This document shows, piece by piece, positions 10,120-19,342 of a stretch of DNA of 64,000 nt; position 1 is the stretch's first letter, and every line of letters starts with the position of its first letter. The stretch is taken from the NCBI GenBank assembly GCA_017463585.1, contig JAFTOX010000003.1:310001-374000 (forward strand), given 5' to 3'. The notes under the pieces are model-generated. The model ran no database searches. It was given only the letters and a program-made list of their open reading frames with translations, and was not told the DNA's origin. Both the position numbers and the translations under genes were made by a program. Source of the DNA: Rikenellaceae bacterium. GTDB lineage: Bacteria; Bacteroidota; Bacteroidia; Bacteroidales; Rikenellaceae.

Positions 10120-12555
10120 ATGAAGGTAATGAAGTTTGGCGGCACCTCTGTTGGTTCCGCCTCAGCAATGCTGAGAGTCAAGCAGATCGTCGAGCAGTCG
10201 GCAGAGCCTACAATTGTCGTCGTTTCGGCAATGGGCGGCATCACCGACCGACTGATCCGCACGGCTAAAATGGCCTCGTCGGGCGACGAGAACTATCTCG
10301 GCGAATTGCAATTCATCATTGATAAACACCACGCGACCATCGCTGAGTTGATGGGCGATAGCGCATTGGCACAGGAGATCCGCACGAAGGTCGATTCGAT
10401 GATCGACGAGTTGTCGAACATCTACAAGGGTATCTTCCTCATTAAGGATCTCTCGGAGCGCACACGCGACACGATTGTAAGCTACGGCGAGCGACTCTCA
10501 TCGACTATCATTGCTGCGGTGATTGATGGGGCAGAGTTGAAGGATTCGCGCTCGATAATCCGCACGACGCACTACTACGATAAGCATATCGTCGATTTCG
10601 AGCAAACCAACGAGCGAATCCGTGAAGCGTTTGCCGAATTGCCGCAACGTACCGTGATGGGCGGTTTCATCTCTTCGGACCGCGATAGTGGCGACGTAAC
10701 GAACCTCGGTCGCGGTGGCTCGGACTACACGGCGGCTATCGTGGCGGCAGCTCTCGATGCCGATATGTTGGAGATCTGGACCGATGTCGATGGATTTATG
10801 ACGGCCGATCCGCGTGTGATTAACTCGGCTTATGTGATCGATCACCTGACCTTTGCCGAGGCAACCGAGTTGTGTAACTTCGGTGCAAAGGTGGTCTATC
10901 CGCCTACGATCTTCCCCGTTTATCACAAGAATATTCCGATCCGTATCCGCAATACGTTCAATCCCGAGGCAACGGGTACGCTCATCTCGAACGAACATCG
11001 CTCGGACGAGCGTAGCATTAAGGGTATCTCGTCGATCAACGATACCTGCCTGCTTACGATCCAAGGTCTTGGTATGGTGGGTGTTATCGGCGTTAATCAT
11101 CGAATCTTCCGCACGCTGGCCGAGGCAGGTATCAGCGTCTATTTTGTGGCGCAGGCGGCATCTGAGAATACCACTTCGATCGGTGTCAATGAGTCGGATT
11201 GGGTTAAAGCGGTCGAGGAGCTGACACGCGAGTTCTCGAAGGAGATCTCGCAAGGTGAGATCAACGACATTATCGCAATGCACGACTTGGCAACTGTGGC
11301 AATCGTTGGCGAGAATATGAAACATACACCGGGCGTGGCAGGTCAGCTGTTCAATACGTTGGGCCGTAACGGTATCAATGTGATCGCTTGCTCGCAGGGT
11401 GCCTCGGAGACCAACATCTCGTTCGTTATCTCGCTCGATAGCCTGCGCAAGGCATTGAACGTAATCCACGATTCGTTCTTCTTGTCGGAGTATCAGGTGC
11501 TGAACGTATTTGTTGCGGGTGTGGGCTTGGTCGGTAGCAACCTGCTCGATCAGATCGCTAAACAGCAGCATAAGTTGGCCGAAGAGAACTCGCTTAAAAT
11601 CAATGTGGTGGGTATCGCTAATTCGCGTCGAATGATCGTCAATCGCGACGGTATCGACCTGCACGATTATCGCCGTCTGCTGGCCGAATCGCAGATCGAA
11701 TCGTCGTCGCAACTGTTCACCGACGAGGTGGTGCGCACCAATATTTTCAACTCGGTATTTGTCGATTGTACGGCAAGCTACGACGTGGCACAGACCTACC
11801 AGAAGTTGCTCGACGCCAACGTTTCGGTAGTGGCTGCAAACAAAATCGCAGCCTCGTCGGACTACGATACCTACGACCGACTGAAAAAGACGGCGCGTCG
11901 TCGCGGTATCAAATTCTTGTACGAGACCAACGTGGGTGCGGGTCTGCCAATCATTAGCACCATCGGTTCGCTCATTAAGAGTGGCGACCGCATTTCGCGC
12001 ATTGAGGCGGTTGTGTCGGGTACGCTCAACTATATTTTCGATGTTATGAGCGCCGATGTGCCTCTGAGCAAGGCGATACGTATGGCGTGCGAGGCGGGGT
12101 ATGCCGAGCCCGATCCGCGTATCGACCTCAGCGGAATGGACGTTGTGCGCAAGCTGGTGATTTTGACACGCGAGGCCGAGTATCGAATCGAGCAGAGCGA
12201 TGTCGAGAAACATCTGTTTATTCCCGATCGTTACTTCGAGGGCACGTTGGAGGAGTTCTGGAAGAATATCCCCGAACTCGATGCACAATTCGAGGCAGAT
12301 CGTAAGCGAATGGAGGAGAAGGGCTTGCGTTGGCGTTTTGTAGCCGAATATGATCGCGGTAAGGCAACAGTAGGGTTGAAGGAGATCAGTGCCGACAACT
12401 CGCTCTACAATCTTTCGGGTAGCAATAACGTGATCTCGCTCACCACCGAACGATATAAGGAGTATCCGATGCAGATCAAGGGTTATGGTGCAGGTGCAAG
12501 TGTTACGGCTGCGGGCGTCTTTGCCGACTTGATCAGTATTGCCAATGTGAGGTAG
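10120..12555 (+). CDS. thrA: Bifunctional aspartate kinase / homoserine dehydrogenase
   Basis: Catalyses the first and third steps of the aspartate pathway to threonine and methionine. The 811 residues match E. coli ThrA (820). The kinase domain (1-~290) begins MKVMKFGGTSVGSA and contains GRGGSDYTAA. Tandem ACT regulatory domains follow (~310-460), with ENTTSIGVN and GASETNISFVI. The homoserine dehydrogenase domain runs from ~465, with the nucleotide loop VAGVGLVGSNLL, then VAANK and ETNVGAGLPI. The ACT domains imply feedback control, probably by threonine (family knowledge). No attenuator is visible, since the gene starts 10 bases after the ligase. The 596-codon reverse frame, in codon register with thrA, is a shadow. 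Confidence 0.97.
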   Translation: MKVMKFGGTSVGSASAMLRVKQIVEQSAEPTIVVVSAMGGITDRLIRTAKMASSGDENYLGELQFIIDKHHATIAELMGDSALAQEIRTKVDSMIDELSNIYKGIFLIKDLSERTRDTIVSYGERLSSTIIAAVIDGAELKDSRSIIRTTHYYDKHIVDFEQTNERIREAFAELPQRTVMGGFISSDRDSGDVTNLGRGGSDYTAAIVAAALDADMLEIWTDVDGFMTADPRVINSAYVIDHLTFAEATELCNFGAKVVYPPTIFPVYHKNIPIRIRNTFNPEATGTLISNEHRSDERSIKGISSINDTCLLTIQGLGMVGVIGVNHRIFRTLAEAGISVYFVAQAASENTTSIGVNESDWVKAVEELTREFSKEISQGEINDIIAMHDLATVAIVGENMKHTPGVAGQLFNTLGRNGINVIACSQGASETNISFVISLDSLRKALNVIHDSFFLSEYQVLNVFVAGVGLVGSNLLDQIAKQQHKLAEENSLKINVVGIANSRRMIVNRDGIDLHDYRRLLAESQIESSSQLFTDEVVRTNIFNSVFVDCTASYDVAQTYQKLLDANVSVVAANKIAASSDYDTYDRLKKTARRRGIKFLYETNVGAGLPIISTIGSLIKSGDRISRIEAVVSGTLNYIFDVMSADVPLSKAIRMACEAGYAEPDPRIDLSGMDVVRKLVILTREAEYRIEQSDVEKHLFIPDRYFEGTLEEFWKNIPELDAQFEADRKRMEEKGLRWRFVAEYDRGKATVGLKEISADNSLYNLSGSNNVISLTTERYKEYPMQIKGYGAGASVTAAGVFADLISIANVR

Positions 12556-12620
12556 CAGAGTTTTGCGTTCAATTAGTAATTGGAAGCCATAAATATGAAC
12601 AACATTAAAATATAACTAAT

Positions 12621-13133
12621 ATGACAAATTTTAAAAACGCAATGGATGCTCTGTATTTTGGTTCAGAGGAGGATTATTTCCAATTAATTGATTCCGTGAA
12701 AGATGTTAATATCATCGAAAAAGAGTGGGATACAAAGTACAGTTTGTTGCAAATAGCAGTTGCGAAAGGACATTTTGAGGCAGCCAAAGATCTAATTAAA
12801 CGAGGTGCAGATGTAAATTTTCACAATGGCCGCAATACTGCGCTTATAATTTCTGTTTTCAATAAGCGACCTGTTGAATTTACACGCCTCTTAATCGAAA
12901 ATGGTGCAGACGTAAATGCTATTGATTTTCCTCATAAGAACAATGCACTATGGTATGCAATTGGTACGCTTACTGGCGATAAAGGTAGATACTATGACAA
13001 TATTATCGAATTACTCAAAAATGGAGCAGATCCTTTCAATGTAAATAAATATGGATCTACACCAGCAGATTGCGTAGAGGAAAGGACTAGCCAAGAATTA
13101 AAGGAGATATTTGCTCCATATTTGCATAAATAA
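12621..13133 (+). CDS. Ankyrin-repeat protein, probably acquired
   Basis: A 170-residue protein with about three ankyrin repeats: LLQIAVAKGHFEAAKDLIKRG ending ADVNFHNGRN, then LIENGADVNAID, then IELLKNGADPFNV...GSTPADC. Ankyrin repeats mediate protein binding; there is no enzymatic domain, signal peptide or membrane segment, so it is probably cytoplasmic. Base and codon use differ sharply from thrA next door: many AAA, AAT, ATT, TTA and AGA codons and an AT-rich body and leader. It follows thrA by 65 bases and ends at a strong terminator. Bacteroidetes often carry such short ankyrin genes, some as immunity-like or effector-associated proteins, but no toxin gene is adjacent. Confidence 0.85.
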   Translation: MTNFKNAMDALYFGSEEDYFQLIDSVKDVNIIEKEWDTKYSLLQIAVAKGHFEAAKDLIKRGADVNFHNGRNTALIISVFNKRPVEFTRLLIENGADVNAIDFPHKNNALWYAIGTLTGDKGRYYDNIIELLKNGADPFNVNKYGSTPADCVEERTSQELKEIFAPYLHK

Positions 13134-13153
13134 CAATTCGAAGTGGCTTAAAC

Positions 13154-13190
13154 AACAACGCCCCGAGCCTTTGCGGTTCGGGGCGTTGTT
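13154..13190. terminator. Bidirectional terminator between the ankyrin and GH3 genes
   Basis: A 16-base-pair stem (AACAACGCCCCGAGCC with GGTTCGGGGCGTTGTT, one G-U pair) closed by a five-base loop. T-rich flanks lie on the plus side (ATTTTCG). It separates two convergent genes. Confidence 0.9.
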
Positions 13191-13208
13191 ATTTTCGCAA
13201 ACGTAATT

Positions 13209-15557
13209 CTACTCGATAAACAAGCGACCGTCTGCGGGCTTCAAAACGTCGGTAACAGGACGTAGGGTAGTCTTGGCGATTGAAATTGTCTGCGACAAGG
13301 GCAAATCCTCCGAGCTGAAACCCAACGACAATCGATAATCACCCGCCGAAAGTCGCCACGCCGTATCTGCCTCACTATATGTCGACAAATCTTCGGGTGC
13401 AATCGTAATCGTCACCTCGCACGACTCACCAGAAGCAAGGGTCGGAGTCTTGACATATCCTCGCAGCTCAACCACGGGGCGATCGGTTGCAGGAGAAAGT
13501 TCGGTAGAGTAGAGCTGCACTACCTGCTTGGCTGCACGTTTGCCCGTATTGGTCACTCGACACGTAACCTCGATCGACCTCTTGGTCTGCTTGACCGCCA
13601 TATCCGAAATTGCAAAATCCGAATAGGTCAGACCATAACCGAACGGATAGGCAACCTCGACACCTCGCGTCGCATAATGACGATAGCCGATATAGATATC
13701 TTCGACATAGTTCGTATAGTCAATATTGGGTTGGTCGTAATATTTATGCACCGTGCTGAAATTCTCAAACGACTGATTCCAACCCGTTTCGGGGACGTTG
13801 GCAGGGAAGTTTTGCGACGGCACATCGGCATAGCTCATCGGGAAGGTCATCGGCAGGTGACCACTTGGCGACACACGACCCAGCAAAACATCTGCAACCG
13901 AGTTTCCGCCCTCCTGACCAGGCAACCAGCAGACCAAAATTGCATCGACCTTATCACGCCACGACGCCACTTCGACCGGTCCACTTACATTGAGTACAAC
14001 TACCACAGGCTTACCCGCAGCACGGAACTCGCGGCTCACCTCATTGATCAACGCACGCTCATCGATACGCAGATTGAAATCACGATCGACGTGTCGCTCG
14101 AAGCCCTCGGCAGCGTGTCGCGAAATCGTCACAACTGCCATATCGGTACGCTCGGCACTACCTTGCACCAACGAGCGAGGGTCACGAATCTCATTGGGGC
14201 GAAGCGTATAGACCGTCCACGTACGATGAGCGTCCATCGGAGCAATACGCTTGCGCTCGGTAGCCATATGAGCCGTATATTGATTGTCTAACTGCTGATC
14301 GAAGCTAACTCCATTCGAAGCCATTCCGTCGCGCAAATCGACAACATATGCCTTATTCACGTCGCCCGAGCCACGACCGCCAGCGATGAAATCGTACGAG
14401 CCGACACCAAATAGTGCCACACGTGCATTTTCGGCCATTGGCAGAGCTTCGCCCTCATTCTTCAACAGAACGAAACCCTCGCTTGCTACCTCACGCGTAA
14501 CCTTTGCGTGAGCCTTCAAATCGGGAGCGTTGCTGTGCTTGTACCCCTGAAAACTCGGAGTCTTGACAATCAGTTGCAGAATACGTCGCACACACGCATC
14601 GAGGTCCGACTCGGCCAGACTACCATTACGCACAGCAGCAACAATTCGCTCATACTGCTGAGGCTCGCCAGGTTGAATCATATCGTTGCCCGCCGCAACC
14701 TGCGCAACGGGATCAAGACCACCGCCCCAATCGGTTACAATAGCACCCTCGAAACCAAACTCACCACGCAGAACATCGGTCAGCAAACCTCGGTCCTCCG
14801 ATGTATAACGACCATTCAGATAGTTATACGAGGTCATTATCGTCCACGGTTGCGATTCACGTACTGCAATCTCGAAATTTCGCAGATAGATCTCGCGCAA
14901 GGCTCGGAGCGACACTCGCGAGTCATTGCCCAAACGATTGATCTCTTGATTATTGGCTGCAAAATGTTTCAACGAGGCACCGACACCATTGCTCTCGATT
15001 CCATTGATAATAGCAGCAGCCGTACGTCCAGCCAACAAGGGATCCTCCGAAAAATATTCGAAATTGCGACCACAAAGCGGATTGCGCATCATATTGATAC
15101 CAGGTCCGAGCAGTACATCGACACCATACTCACGCACCTCGTTACCCATCGACTCGCCAACACGACGAATAATCTCATCGTTCCACGTTGCCGCCATATG
15201 CGTACCAACGGGGAAACCCGTACAATAATAGGCATTCGGATCACCCTCACGCCTCGGCTCTATACGCAATCCCGCCGGTCCATCAGCAAACACAATTGCA
15301 GGAATGCCCAGACGTTCGATAGGGTAAGTAACGCCAGCCGCACCCGGTATTATCGACTCGGTATAGCCAACCTCGCCCGCCGCCTTACGATCGCTCATAT
15401 CGGCACCAACGACCAAATGAGCCTTCTCCTCGACGGTCATTGCCGCCACAATGTCATCGATATTATCTGGTTGTAAACGAAGTTGCTTTTGAGGTTTTGC
15501 CGCCAGCACCGCCATTGTAGATAAGGCTGCCAGCGAGAGGGTTAAGATTCGTTTCAT
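13209..15557 (-). CDS. Glycoside hydrolase family 3 beta-glucosidase-type enzyme
   Basis: Retaining exo-glycosidase, 782 residues with a signal peptide (cleavage near residue 19-20), so periplasmic or surface-located. The GH3 N-terminal barrel includes DGPAGLR (92-98), GPGINMMRNPLCGRNFEYFSED and KHFAANNQE (substrate contacts). The nucleophile is D276 in IVTDWGG. The alpha/beta sandwich domain follows, and a fibronectin III-like domain (~700-775, EVTCRVTNTGKRAAKQVVQLY) closes the protein. Likely releases glucose or a related sugar from beta-linked plant or host glycans; exact linkage unknown. It stands alone with no SusC/SusD pair in view. The ATG at 15557 gives an uninterrupted signal peptide. 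Confidence 0.93.
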   Translation of the reverse strand: MKRILTLSLAALSTMAVLAAKPQKQLRLQPDNIDDIVAAMTVEEKAHLVVGADMSDRKAAGEVGYTESIIPGAAGVTYPIERLGIPAIVFADGPAGLRIEPRREGDPNAYYCTGFPVGTHMAATWNDEIIRRVGESMGNEVREYGVDVLLGPGINMMRNPLCGRNFEYFSEDPLLAGRTAAAIINGIESNGVGASLKHFAANNQEINRLGNDSRVSLRALREIYLRNFEIAVRESQPWTIMTSYNYLNGRYTSEDRGLLTDVLRGEFGFEGAIVTDWGGGLDPVAQVAAGNDMIQPGEPQQYERIVAAVRNGSLAESDLDACVRRILQLIVKTPSFQGYKHSNAPDLKAHAKVTREVASEGFVLLKNEGEALPMAENARVALFGVGSYDFIAGGRGSGDVNKAYVVDLRDGMASNGVSFDQQLDNQYTAHMATERKRIAPMDAHRTWTVYTLRPNEIRDPRSLVQGSAERTDMAVVTISRHAAEGFERHVDRDFNLRIDERALINEVSREFRAAGKPVVVVLNVSGPVEVASWRDKVDAILVCWLPGQEGGNSVADVLLGRVSPSGHLPMTFPMSYADVPSQNFPANVPETGWNQSFENFSTVHKYYDQPNIDYTNYVEDIYIGYRHYATRGVEVAYPFGYGLTYSDFAISDMAVKQTKRSIEVTCRVTNTGKRAAKQVVQLYSTELSPATDRPVVELRGYVKTPTLASGESCEVTITIAPEDLSTYSEADTAWRLSAGDYRLSLGFSSEDLPLSQTISIAKTTLRPVTDVLKPADGRLFIE

Positions 15558-15594
15558 ATTAGGATTGATTAATTTGGTTATTAATATCTGAAAA

Positions 15595-15602
15595 CAAAAT
15601 TA
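15595..15602 (-). promoter_or_regulatory. Promoter -7 element for the GH3 gene
   Basis: TAATTTTG on the minus strand, 37 bases before the GH3 ATG. No clear -33 box. Confidence 0.45.
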
Positions 15603-15663
15603 CAAATTATTTTACGATTCGTCGAAACTTTATCTCAATTTTTTCACGCAAATAGACACAAAA

Positions 15664-15687
15664 AAGGTCGCACCTCGGCACGACCTT
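15664..15687 (-). terminator. Terminator of tRNA-Gly
   Basis: Seven-base-pair stem AAGGTCG/CGACCTT followed on the minus strand by TTTTTT, 12 bases past the tRNA 3' end. Confidence 0.8.
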
Positions 15688-15699
15688 AACACTGTTTTG

Positions 15700-15771
15700 A
15701 GCGGGTGGCGGGGGTCGAACCCGTGACCCTCGGCTTGGGAAGCCGATGCTCTACCACTGAGCTACACCCGC
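15700..15771 (-). tRNA. tRNA-Gly(CCC)
   Basis: A 72-base cloverleaf on the minus strand. The acceptor GCGGGTG pairs perfectly with CACCCGC, and the discriminator is T, as is usual for bacterial tRNA-Gly. The D arm is AGCTCAGTGGTAGAGC. The anticodon arm TCGGC-TTCCCAA-GCCGA gives anticodon CCC (reads GGG), and the T arm contains GGTTCGACCCC. The CCA end is not encoded. Own promoter (15783-15790) and terminator. Confidence 0.95.
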
Positions 15772-15782
15772 AATTTGCAAGC

Positions 15783-15790
15783 ACAAAGAT
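15783..15790 (-). promoter_or_regulatory. Promoter -7 element for tRNA-Gly
   Basis: TATCTTTG on the minus strand, 11 bases before the mature tRNA 5' end, predicting a leader of only about seven bases. Confidence 0.65.
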
Positions 15791-15810
15791 AGTCATTTTT
15801 CGACAAAAAG

Positions 15811-15844
15811 AAACCCGCAACGCACTTTTTCGCATTGCGGGTTT
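15811..15844 (-). terminator. Terminator of the rho-nuclease-hydrolase unit
   Basis: AAACCCGCAA pairs with TTGCGGGTTT, extended past one mismatch; the minus-strand transcript then reads CTTTTTG. It lies eight bases past the hydrolase stop codon. Confidence 0.85.
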
Positions 15845-15851
15845 GGTTTTA

Positions 15852-16856
15852 TTAATCGAGATTCTCGGTCTTCGGGTGATCCTCGATGTAGTTATTGTAG
15901 GCGCGTTCGCCCCAATAGACATAACCATCGCCATCGAGTTTCGTACCACCTAACATCGACTGAATGAATCCGTTACGATCGACCAGCGTGCTATGATAGC
16001 TAACATCGGGAGTGGTCATTTTGAACCACATCTGAATCTGGCCACGCTTGCCCTCGTAGTAGGTCAGCGACGAATCGACTTGCTCGGTCGTGAAGTCGTA
16101 GTGCTCGGCCAGACCACGACGCAACCAGCCCGTACGATACCACGTTCCACCACGTGGCGACACGATATTCTTGCCATTCGACACAACAACGCTATCGCAA
16201 TAGACCGACGTAAATAGCGTGTGTCGTTTCGATTTATCCAACCACTCAACCAACTTGTCGAGGTGCAACGCGTCGTCGTAAGCGTAGTCACTATCGAGGA
16301 TCACGATTCGCTCAACGTGGTCGGGGATTTCGCGCACCTGCTCGATATAGCGCAACAGCACACGACCGCCACCGCTATGACCACTCAGCACCACGCGAGG
16401 ATCGTATGCCTTATAGAGATAGGTAATGCTGTCGATAACGTCGCGCACGATCTCGCCCGAACGCTCGTGATTGCGAATATAGGTCGGCCACGAACGATTC
16501 TTCTCGCCCATATAGGCAACCAACAGATTGCAGTCGGGCATTTTATCGCGCAGGAAACGAGTCTGCGCACCGACGTGCTGGATATTGTAGCGACGATCGC
16601 CACCTTCCTCCACTTTTCGACCCGAGATCCATTTTACGGTATTGGTATTGGGCAGAGCGAAGAATACGATATAGGTCGGCGCACCCTTGATCAATTGCGT
16701 CGGGCGATCGATCGTAACCGCAATATCGCCATAGAGCGAATCGTAACGCTCAACCGTATAGTCGTGTGCCGAACGCTTTGCGTGGCGTGGCGATGCCGCG
16801 AATGCCGATAACATTGCGCCAAGAATAATCAGCACAGGAATAACAATACGTTTCAT
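15852..16856 (-). CDS. Secreted alpha/beta-hydrolase-fold protein
   Basis: A 334-residue protein with a signal peptide (cleavage near residue 20) and a nucleophile elbow GHSGGGR with S160, the lipase/esterase G-x-S-x-G pattern. Before the elbow, TYIVFFALPNTNTVKW looks like the strand and oxyanion region. The candidate catalytic Asp lies in IVILDSDYAYDD, and a late His is not unambiguous. Substrate unknown; an esterase or peptidase role is possible. It begins four bases after the S1/P1 nuclease stop codon and so is the third gene of the rho unit. The nuclease and this protein are both exported, whereas Rho is cytoplasmic. Confidence 0.78.
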   Translation of the reverse strand: MKRIVIPVLIILGAMLSAFAASPRHAKRSAHDYTVERYDSLYGDIAVTIDRPTQLIKGAPTYIVFFALPNTNTVKWISGRKVEEGGDRRYNIQHVGAQTRFLRDKMPDCNLLVAYMGEKNRSWPTYIRNHERSGEIVRDVIDSITYLYKAYDPRVVLSGHSGGGRVLLRYIEQVREIPDHVERIVILDSDYAYDDALHLDKLVEWLDKSKRHTLFTSVYCDSVVVSNGKNIVSPRGGTWYRTGWLRRGLAEHYDFTTEQVDSSLTYYEGKRGQIQMWFKMTTPDVSYHSTLVDRNGFIQSMLGGTKLDGDGYVYWGERAYNNYIEDHPKTENLD

Positions 16857-16860
16857 CTCG

Positions 16861-17631
16861 CTACTTATATATTTCGTTTAACAAACGCGCCAAGCGATAG
16901 CCCGCCTTACGCAACTGAGTTTCGAGAAGAGGGTAGTTCTCATTCTGGTAGTCCCACGACAGCTCTGCACCTGCGGGAGCGTCCTCATAGACTTTTTTGC
17001 AGATCTCAACCGTCTCGTTCATCCAATCGAGCGGAGTACCTGCCGACAGAGCCTCACGCTCCTCGCGCGACACATTGTCGATCTCGCGCTGCCACTCCGA
17101 GTAGCTCCACTTGCGAACGCTCTCGACAATCAGATCGTCCCACACTGCGTGCAGCTTGACCTCCTTGCCAAACCACTTGACCGTTACCAAGTTACCACCC
17201 AGATCGCTCAGTCGGCCAGCGTGCATAGGGCAGTGCATATCACCCACAAAGTGAATCAACATTCGCAGATAGATATTTTCCTCTTCGGGCGTAATCTTGC
17301 CACTTTTCAACTGCTCGACAATCAGCGTTACAGCCGTCAGCACATCGCCCTTGGGATTCTTGGGCATAGTTGCATAGGTGTAGCCTTCATCAACATTGGC
17401 ATAGTGCCACGTCGAGGTATGACGATATTCGGGGAAATTGCGGATATTGTCGGCCCACGACGAGTAATAGGTGAACGTATGGCCACCCAAAGCCTTCATC
17501 ACCTTAGCCTTCACACGTCTATTCACGTTGCACTCAGCAATGTAAGCTACAACATCGTGACCCTTCGGACCCCAAGCTGCCGCTGTCTGTACGGCAAACA
17601 TCAGCAGCATCAAAGTAATAAGTCTCTTCAT
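16861..17631 (-). CDS. Secreted S1/P1-family zinc nuclease
   Basis: A 256-residue exported nuclease expected to cut single-stranded DNA and RNA and remove 3' phosphates using three zinc ions. Signal cleavage after TAAA would leave W20 as the N-terminus, whose amino group ligates zinc in P1 nuclease. The other ligands are visible: H25 (GHDVV), D61 (SSWADN), H76 (TWHYANV), H127/D131/H137 (HFVGDMHCPMH) and H161/D165 (HAVWDD). All are intact, so the enzyme should be active, probably for nucleotide scavenging. It lies 16 bases downstream of rho and four bases upstream of the hydrolase gene. ATG at 17631. Confidence 0.93.
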   Translation of the reverse strand: MKRLITLMLLMFAVQTAAAWGPKGHDVVAYIAECNVNRRVKAKVMKALGGHTFTYYSSWADNIRNFPEYRHTSTWHYANVDEGYTYATMPKNPKGDVLTAVTLIVEQLKSGKITPEEENIYLRMLIHFVGDMHCPMHAGRLSDLGGNLVTVKWFGKEVKLHAVWDDLIVESVRKWSYSEWQREIDNVSREEREALSAGTPLDWMNETVEICKKVYEDAPAGAELSWDYQNENYPLLETQLRKAGYRLARLLNEIYK

Positions 17632-17647
17632 TGGTTATTATTAGTTT

Positions 17648-19255
17648 TTATTGGTTCATCGTTATCAAGAACTCCTCGTTATCCTGCGTGCGCTCCATAT
17701 GTTTCTTCGTATGCTCCATAGCCTCGACAGTGGTCATATCCGACAAGAAACGACGCAGCACCCACGTACGGTTGATCACCTCCTTATTCAGCAGCAGATC
17801 CTCACGACGCGTACCCGATGCAATCACATTCACCGCAGGGAAGATACGCTTGTCCGCCAACTTGCGATCGAGCTGCAACTCCATATTACCCGTACCCTTG
17901 AACTCCTCGAAGATCACCTCGTCCATCTTCGAGCCGGTATCGATCAGAGCGGTTGCAATAATGGTCAGCGAGCCCTTCTCCTCGGTGTTACGTGCCGCGC
18001 CGAAGAAACGCTTGGGCTTGTGCAGTGCATTTGCATCGACACCGCCCGAGAGCACCTTACCCGACGCAGGCTGTACCGAGTTGTAGGCACGTGCCAAACG
18101 TGTGATCGAGTCGAGGAAGATCACCACATCGTGGCCGCACTCAACCATTCGCTTTGCCTTATCGAGCACCATTTCGGCTACTTTAACGTGGCGCGAAGCC
18201 TGCTCGTCGAAGGTCGAAGCGATAACTTCGGCCTTAACATTGCGAGCCATCTCGGTAACCTCCTCAGGACGCTCATCGATGAGCAGAACAATCATATATA
18301 CTTCGGGGTGATTATCCGCAATTGCATTTGCAATCGACTGCAACAGAAGGGTTTTACCCGTTTTAGGCTGCGCTACGATCAGACCGCGCTGACCCTTGCC
18401 GATAGGCGAGAAGAGATCAACTACACGATTCGAAATCGTATTGTGACCATTGCCCGTCAAATTGAATTTCTCGCTTGGGAATAGGGGAGTCAAAAACTCG
18501 AACTGCACTCGATCACGCACATACTCGGGCTCTAAGCCATTAATTTCGAGCACCTTGATCAACGGGAAATACTTTTCGCCCTCCTTCGGCGGACGGATCG
18601 TACCGCTCACCGTATCACCGGGTTTCAAGCCAAACAGTTTGATCTGCGACGGCGACACATAGACATCATCGGGCGAATTCAAATAGTTGTAATCGGCCGA
18701 GCGCAAGAATCCATAACCATCAGGCATAATCTCCAACACACCTTCACCCTCAATCTCGCCCGCAAAATCATCTTTGGTTATAATCTCGTCCTCGTCTACA
18801 TAATTCTCATTGTGAGCCATTTCGTATTCCAACTCGGGCAATTCGGGGAACTCGGGTTGCTCGGTTACATGCTCCTCTTCAACCTCCGAAATCGGTTCGG
18901 CGGGTTGCTGATTCTTGGGTTTGCGACCTCGTTTCTTGGGCTGTACAACGGGAGCGGCAACCTCGACCTCCTCGTTCGCAATCTCAGCCTCCGCTTGGGG
19001 CTCTTCGTCAGTTATTACGGGAGTCTTGGCGTCCTCGATACGAGTCGAGCTAACGCGCGGACGACGACCTCGTTTGGGTTTCTCGACAACCTCCGACGGA
19101 GTCTGCTCGACAACCTCCATTGTTGCACCCGTAGCCACCGCAACGATACGATCCAACAACTCCTTCTTTTTGAGTTGTTCGGTGATACCCAGAGCCTTAG
19201 CTATCTGTCGCAACTCGGCCAAACTTTTAGTTTTCAATGCCTCTAATTCTTGCAT
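17648..19255 (-). CDS. rho: Transcription termination factor Rho with N-terminal disordered insert
   Basis: Hexameric RNA helicase that ends transcription at C-rich unstructured sites. The 535 residues exceed E. coli Rho (419). A Rho-N/SAP-like helical domain (1-42) is followed by a low-complexity acidic insert (~45-165). The insert carries two AT-hook-like basic motifs, KRGRRPR (61-67) and KKRGRKPK (107-114). The cold-shock-type RNA-binding domain (~166-240) contains DGYGFLRS. The ATPase Walker A is PKTGKT (K301), with the Q/R loops downstream. In Bacteroides thetaiotaomicron the Rho insert drives condensate formation (established); whether this shorter insert does is unknown. First gene of a unit with the nuclease and hydrolase; leader of about 80 bases with a hairpin. 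Confidence 0.97.
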   Translation of the reverse strand: MQELEALKTKSLAELRQIAKALGITEQLKKKELLDRIVAVATGATMEVVEQTPSEVVEKPKRGRRPRVSSTRIEDAKTPVITDEEPQAEAEIANEEVEVAAPVVQPKKRGRKPKNQQPAEPISEVEEEHVTEQPEFPELPELEYEMAHNENYVDEDEIITKDDFAGEIEGEGVLEIMPDGYGFLRSADYNYLNSPDDVYVSPSQIKLFGLKPGDTVSGTIRPPKEGEKYFPLIKVLEINGLEPEYVRDRVQFEFLTPLFPSEKFNLTGNGHNTISNRVVDLFSPIGKGQRGLIVAQPKTGKTLLLQSIANAIADNHPEVYMIVLLIDERPEEVTEMARNVKAEVIASTFDEQASRHVKVAEMVLDKAKRMVECGHDVVIFLDSITRLARAYNSVQPASGKVLSGGVDANALHKPKRFFGAARNTEEKGSLTIIATALIDTGSKMDEVIFEEFKGTGNMELQLDRKLADKRIFPAVNVIASGTRREDLLLNKEVINRTWVLRRFLSDMTTVEAMEHTKKHMERTQDNEEFLITMNQ

Positions 19256-19303
19256 ATATAAGTGTGTGAGAGATTAAAATTCAATTTTGTGGATTGTTTG
19301 ATA

Positions 19304-19319
19304 CCGTTCGGACGAACGG
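19304..19319 (-). promoter_or_regulatory. Hairpin in the rho leader
   Basis: CCGTTCG/CGAACGG stem with a two-base gap at the dyad, inside the predicted rho 5' leader. On the plus strand the same dyad is followed by CCTTTTG, but no plus-strand gene ends here. A role in rho autoregulation is inference. Confidence 0.4.
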
Positions 19320-19342
19320 CCTTTTGATCTAATTTGATGGCA

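Noticed and set aside
8229..10262. 677-codon open frame antisense to the acyl-CoA ligase gene
   Set aside because: It mirrors a conserved gene, has no recognisable domain, and arises from avoidance of codons whose complements are stops.
10498..12288. 596-codon open frame antisense to thrA
   Set aside because: It is in codon register with thrA; scarcity of TTA, CTA and TCA in thrA explains its openness. The translation is low-complexity Arg/Asp/His/Ile-rich with no family match.
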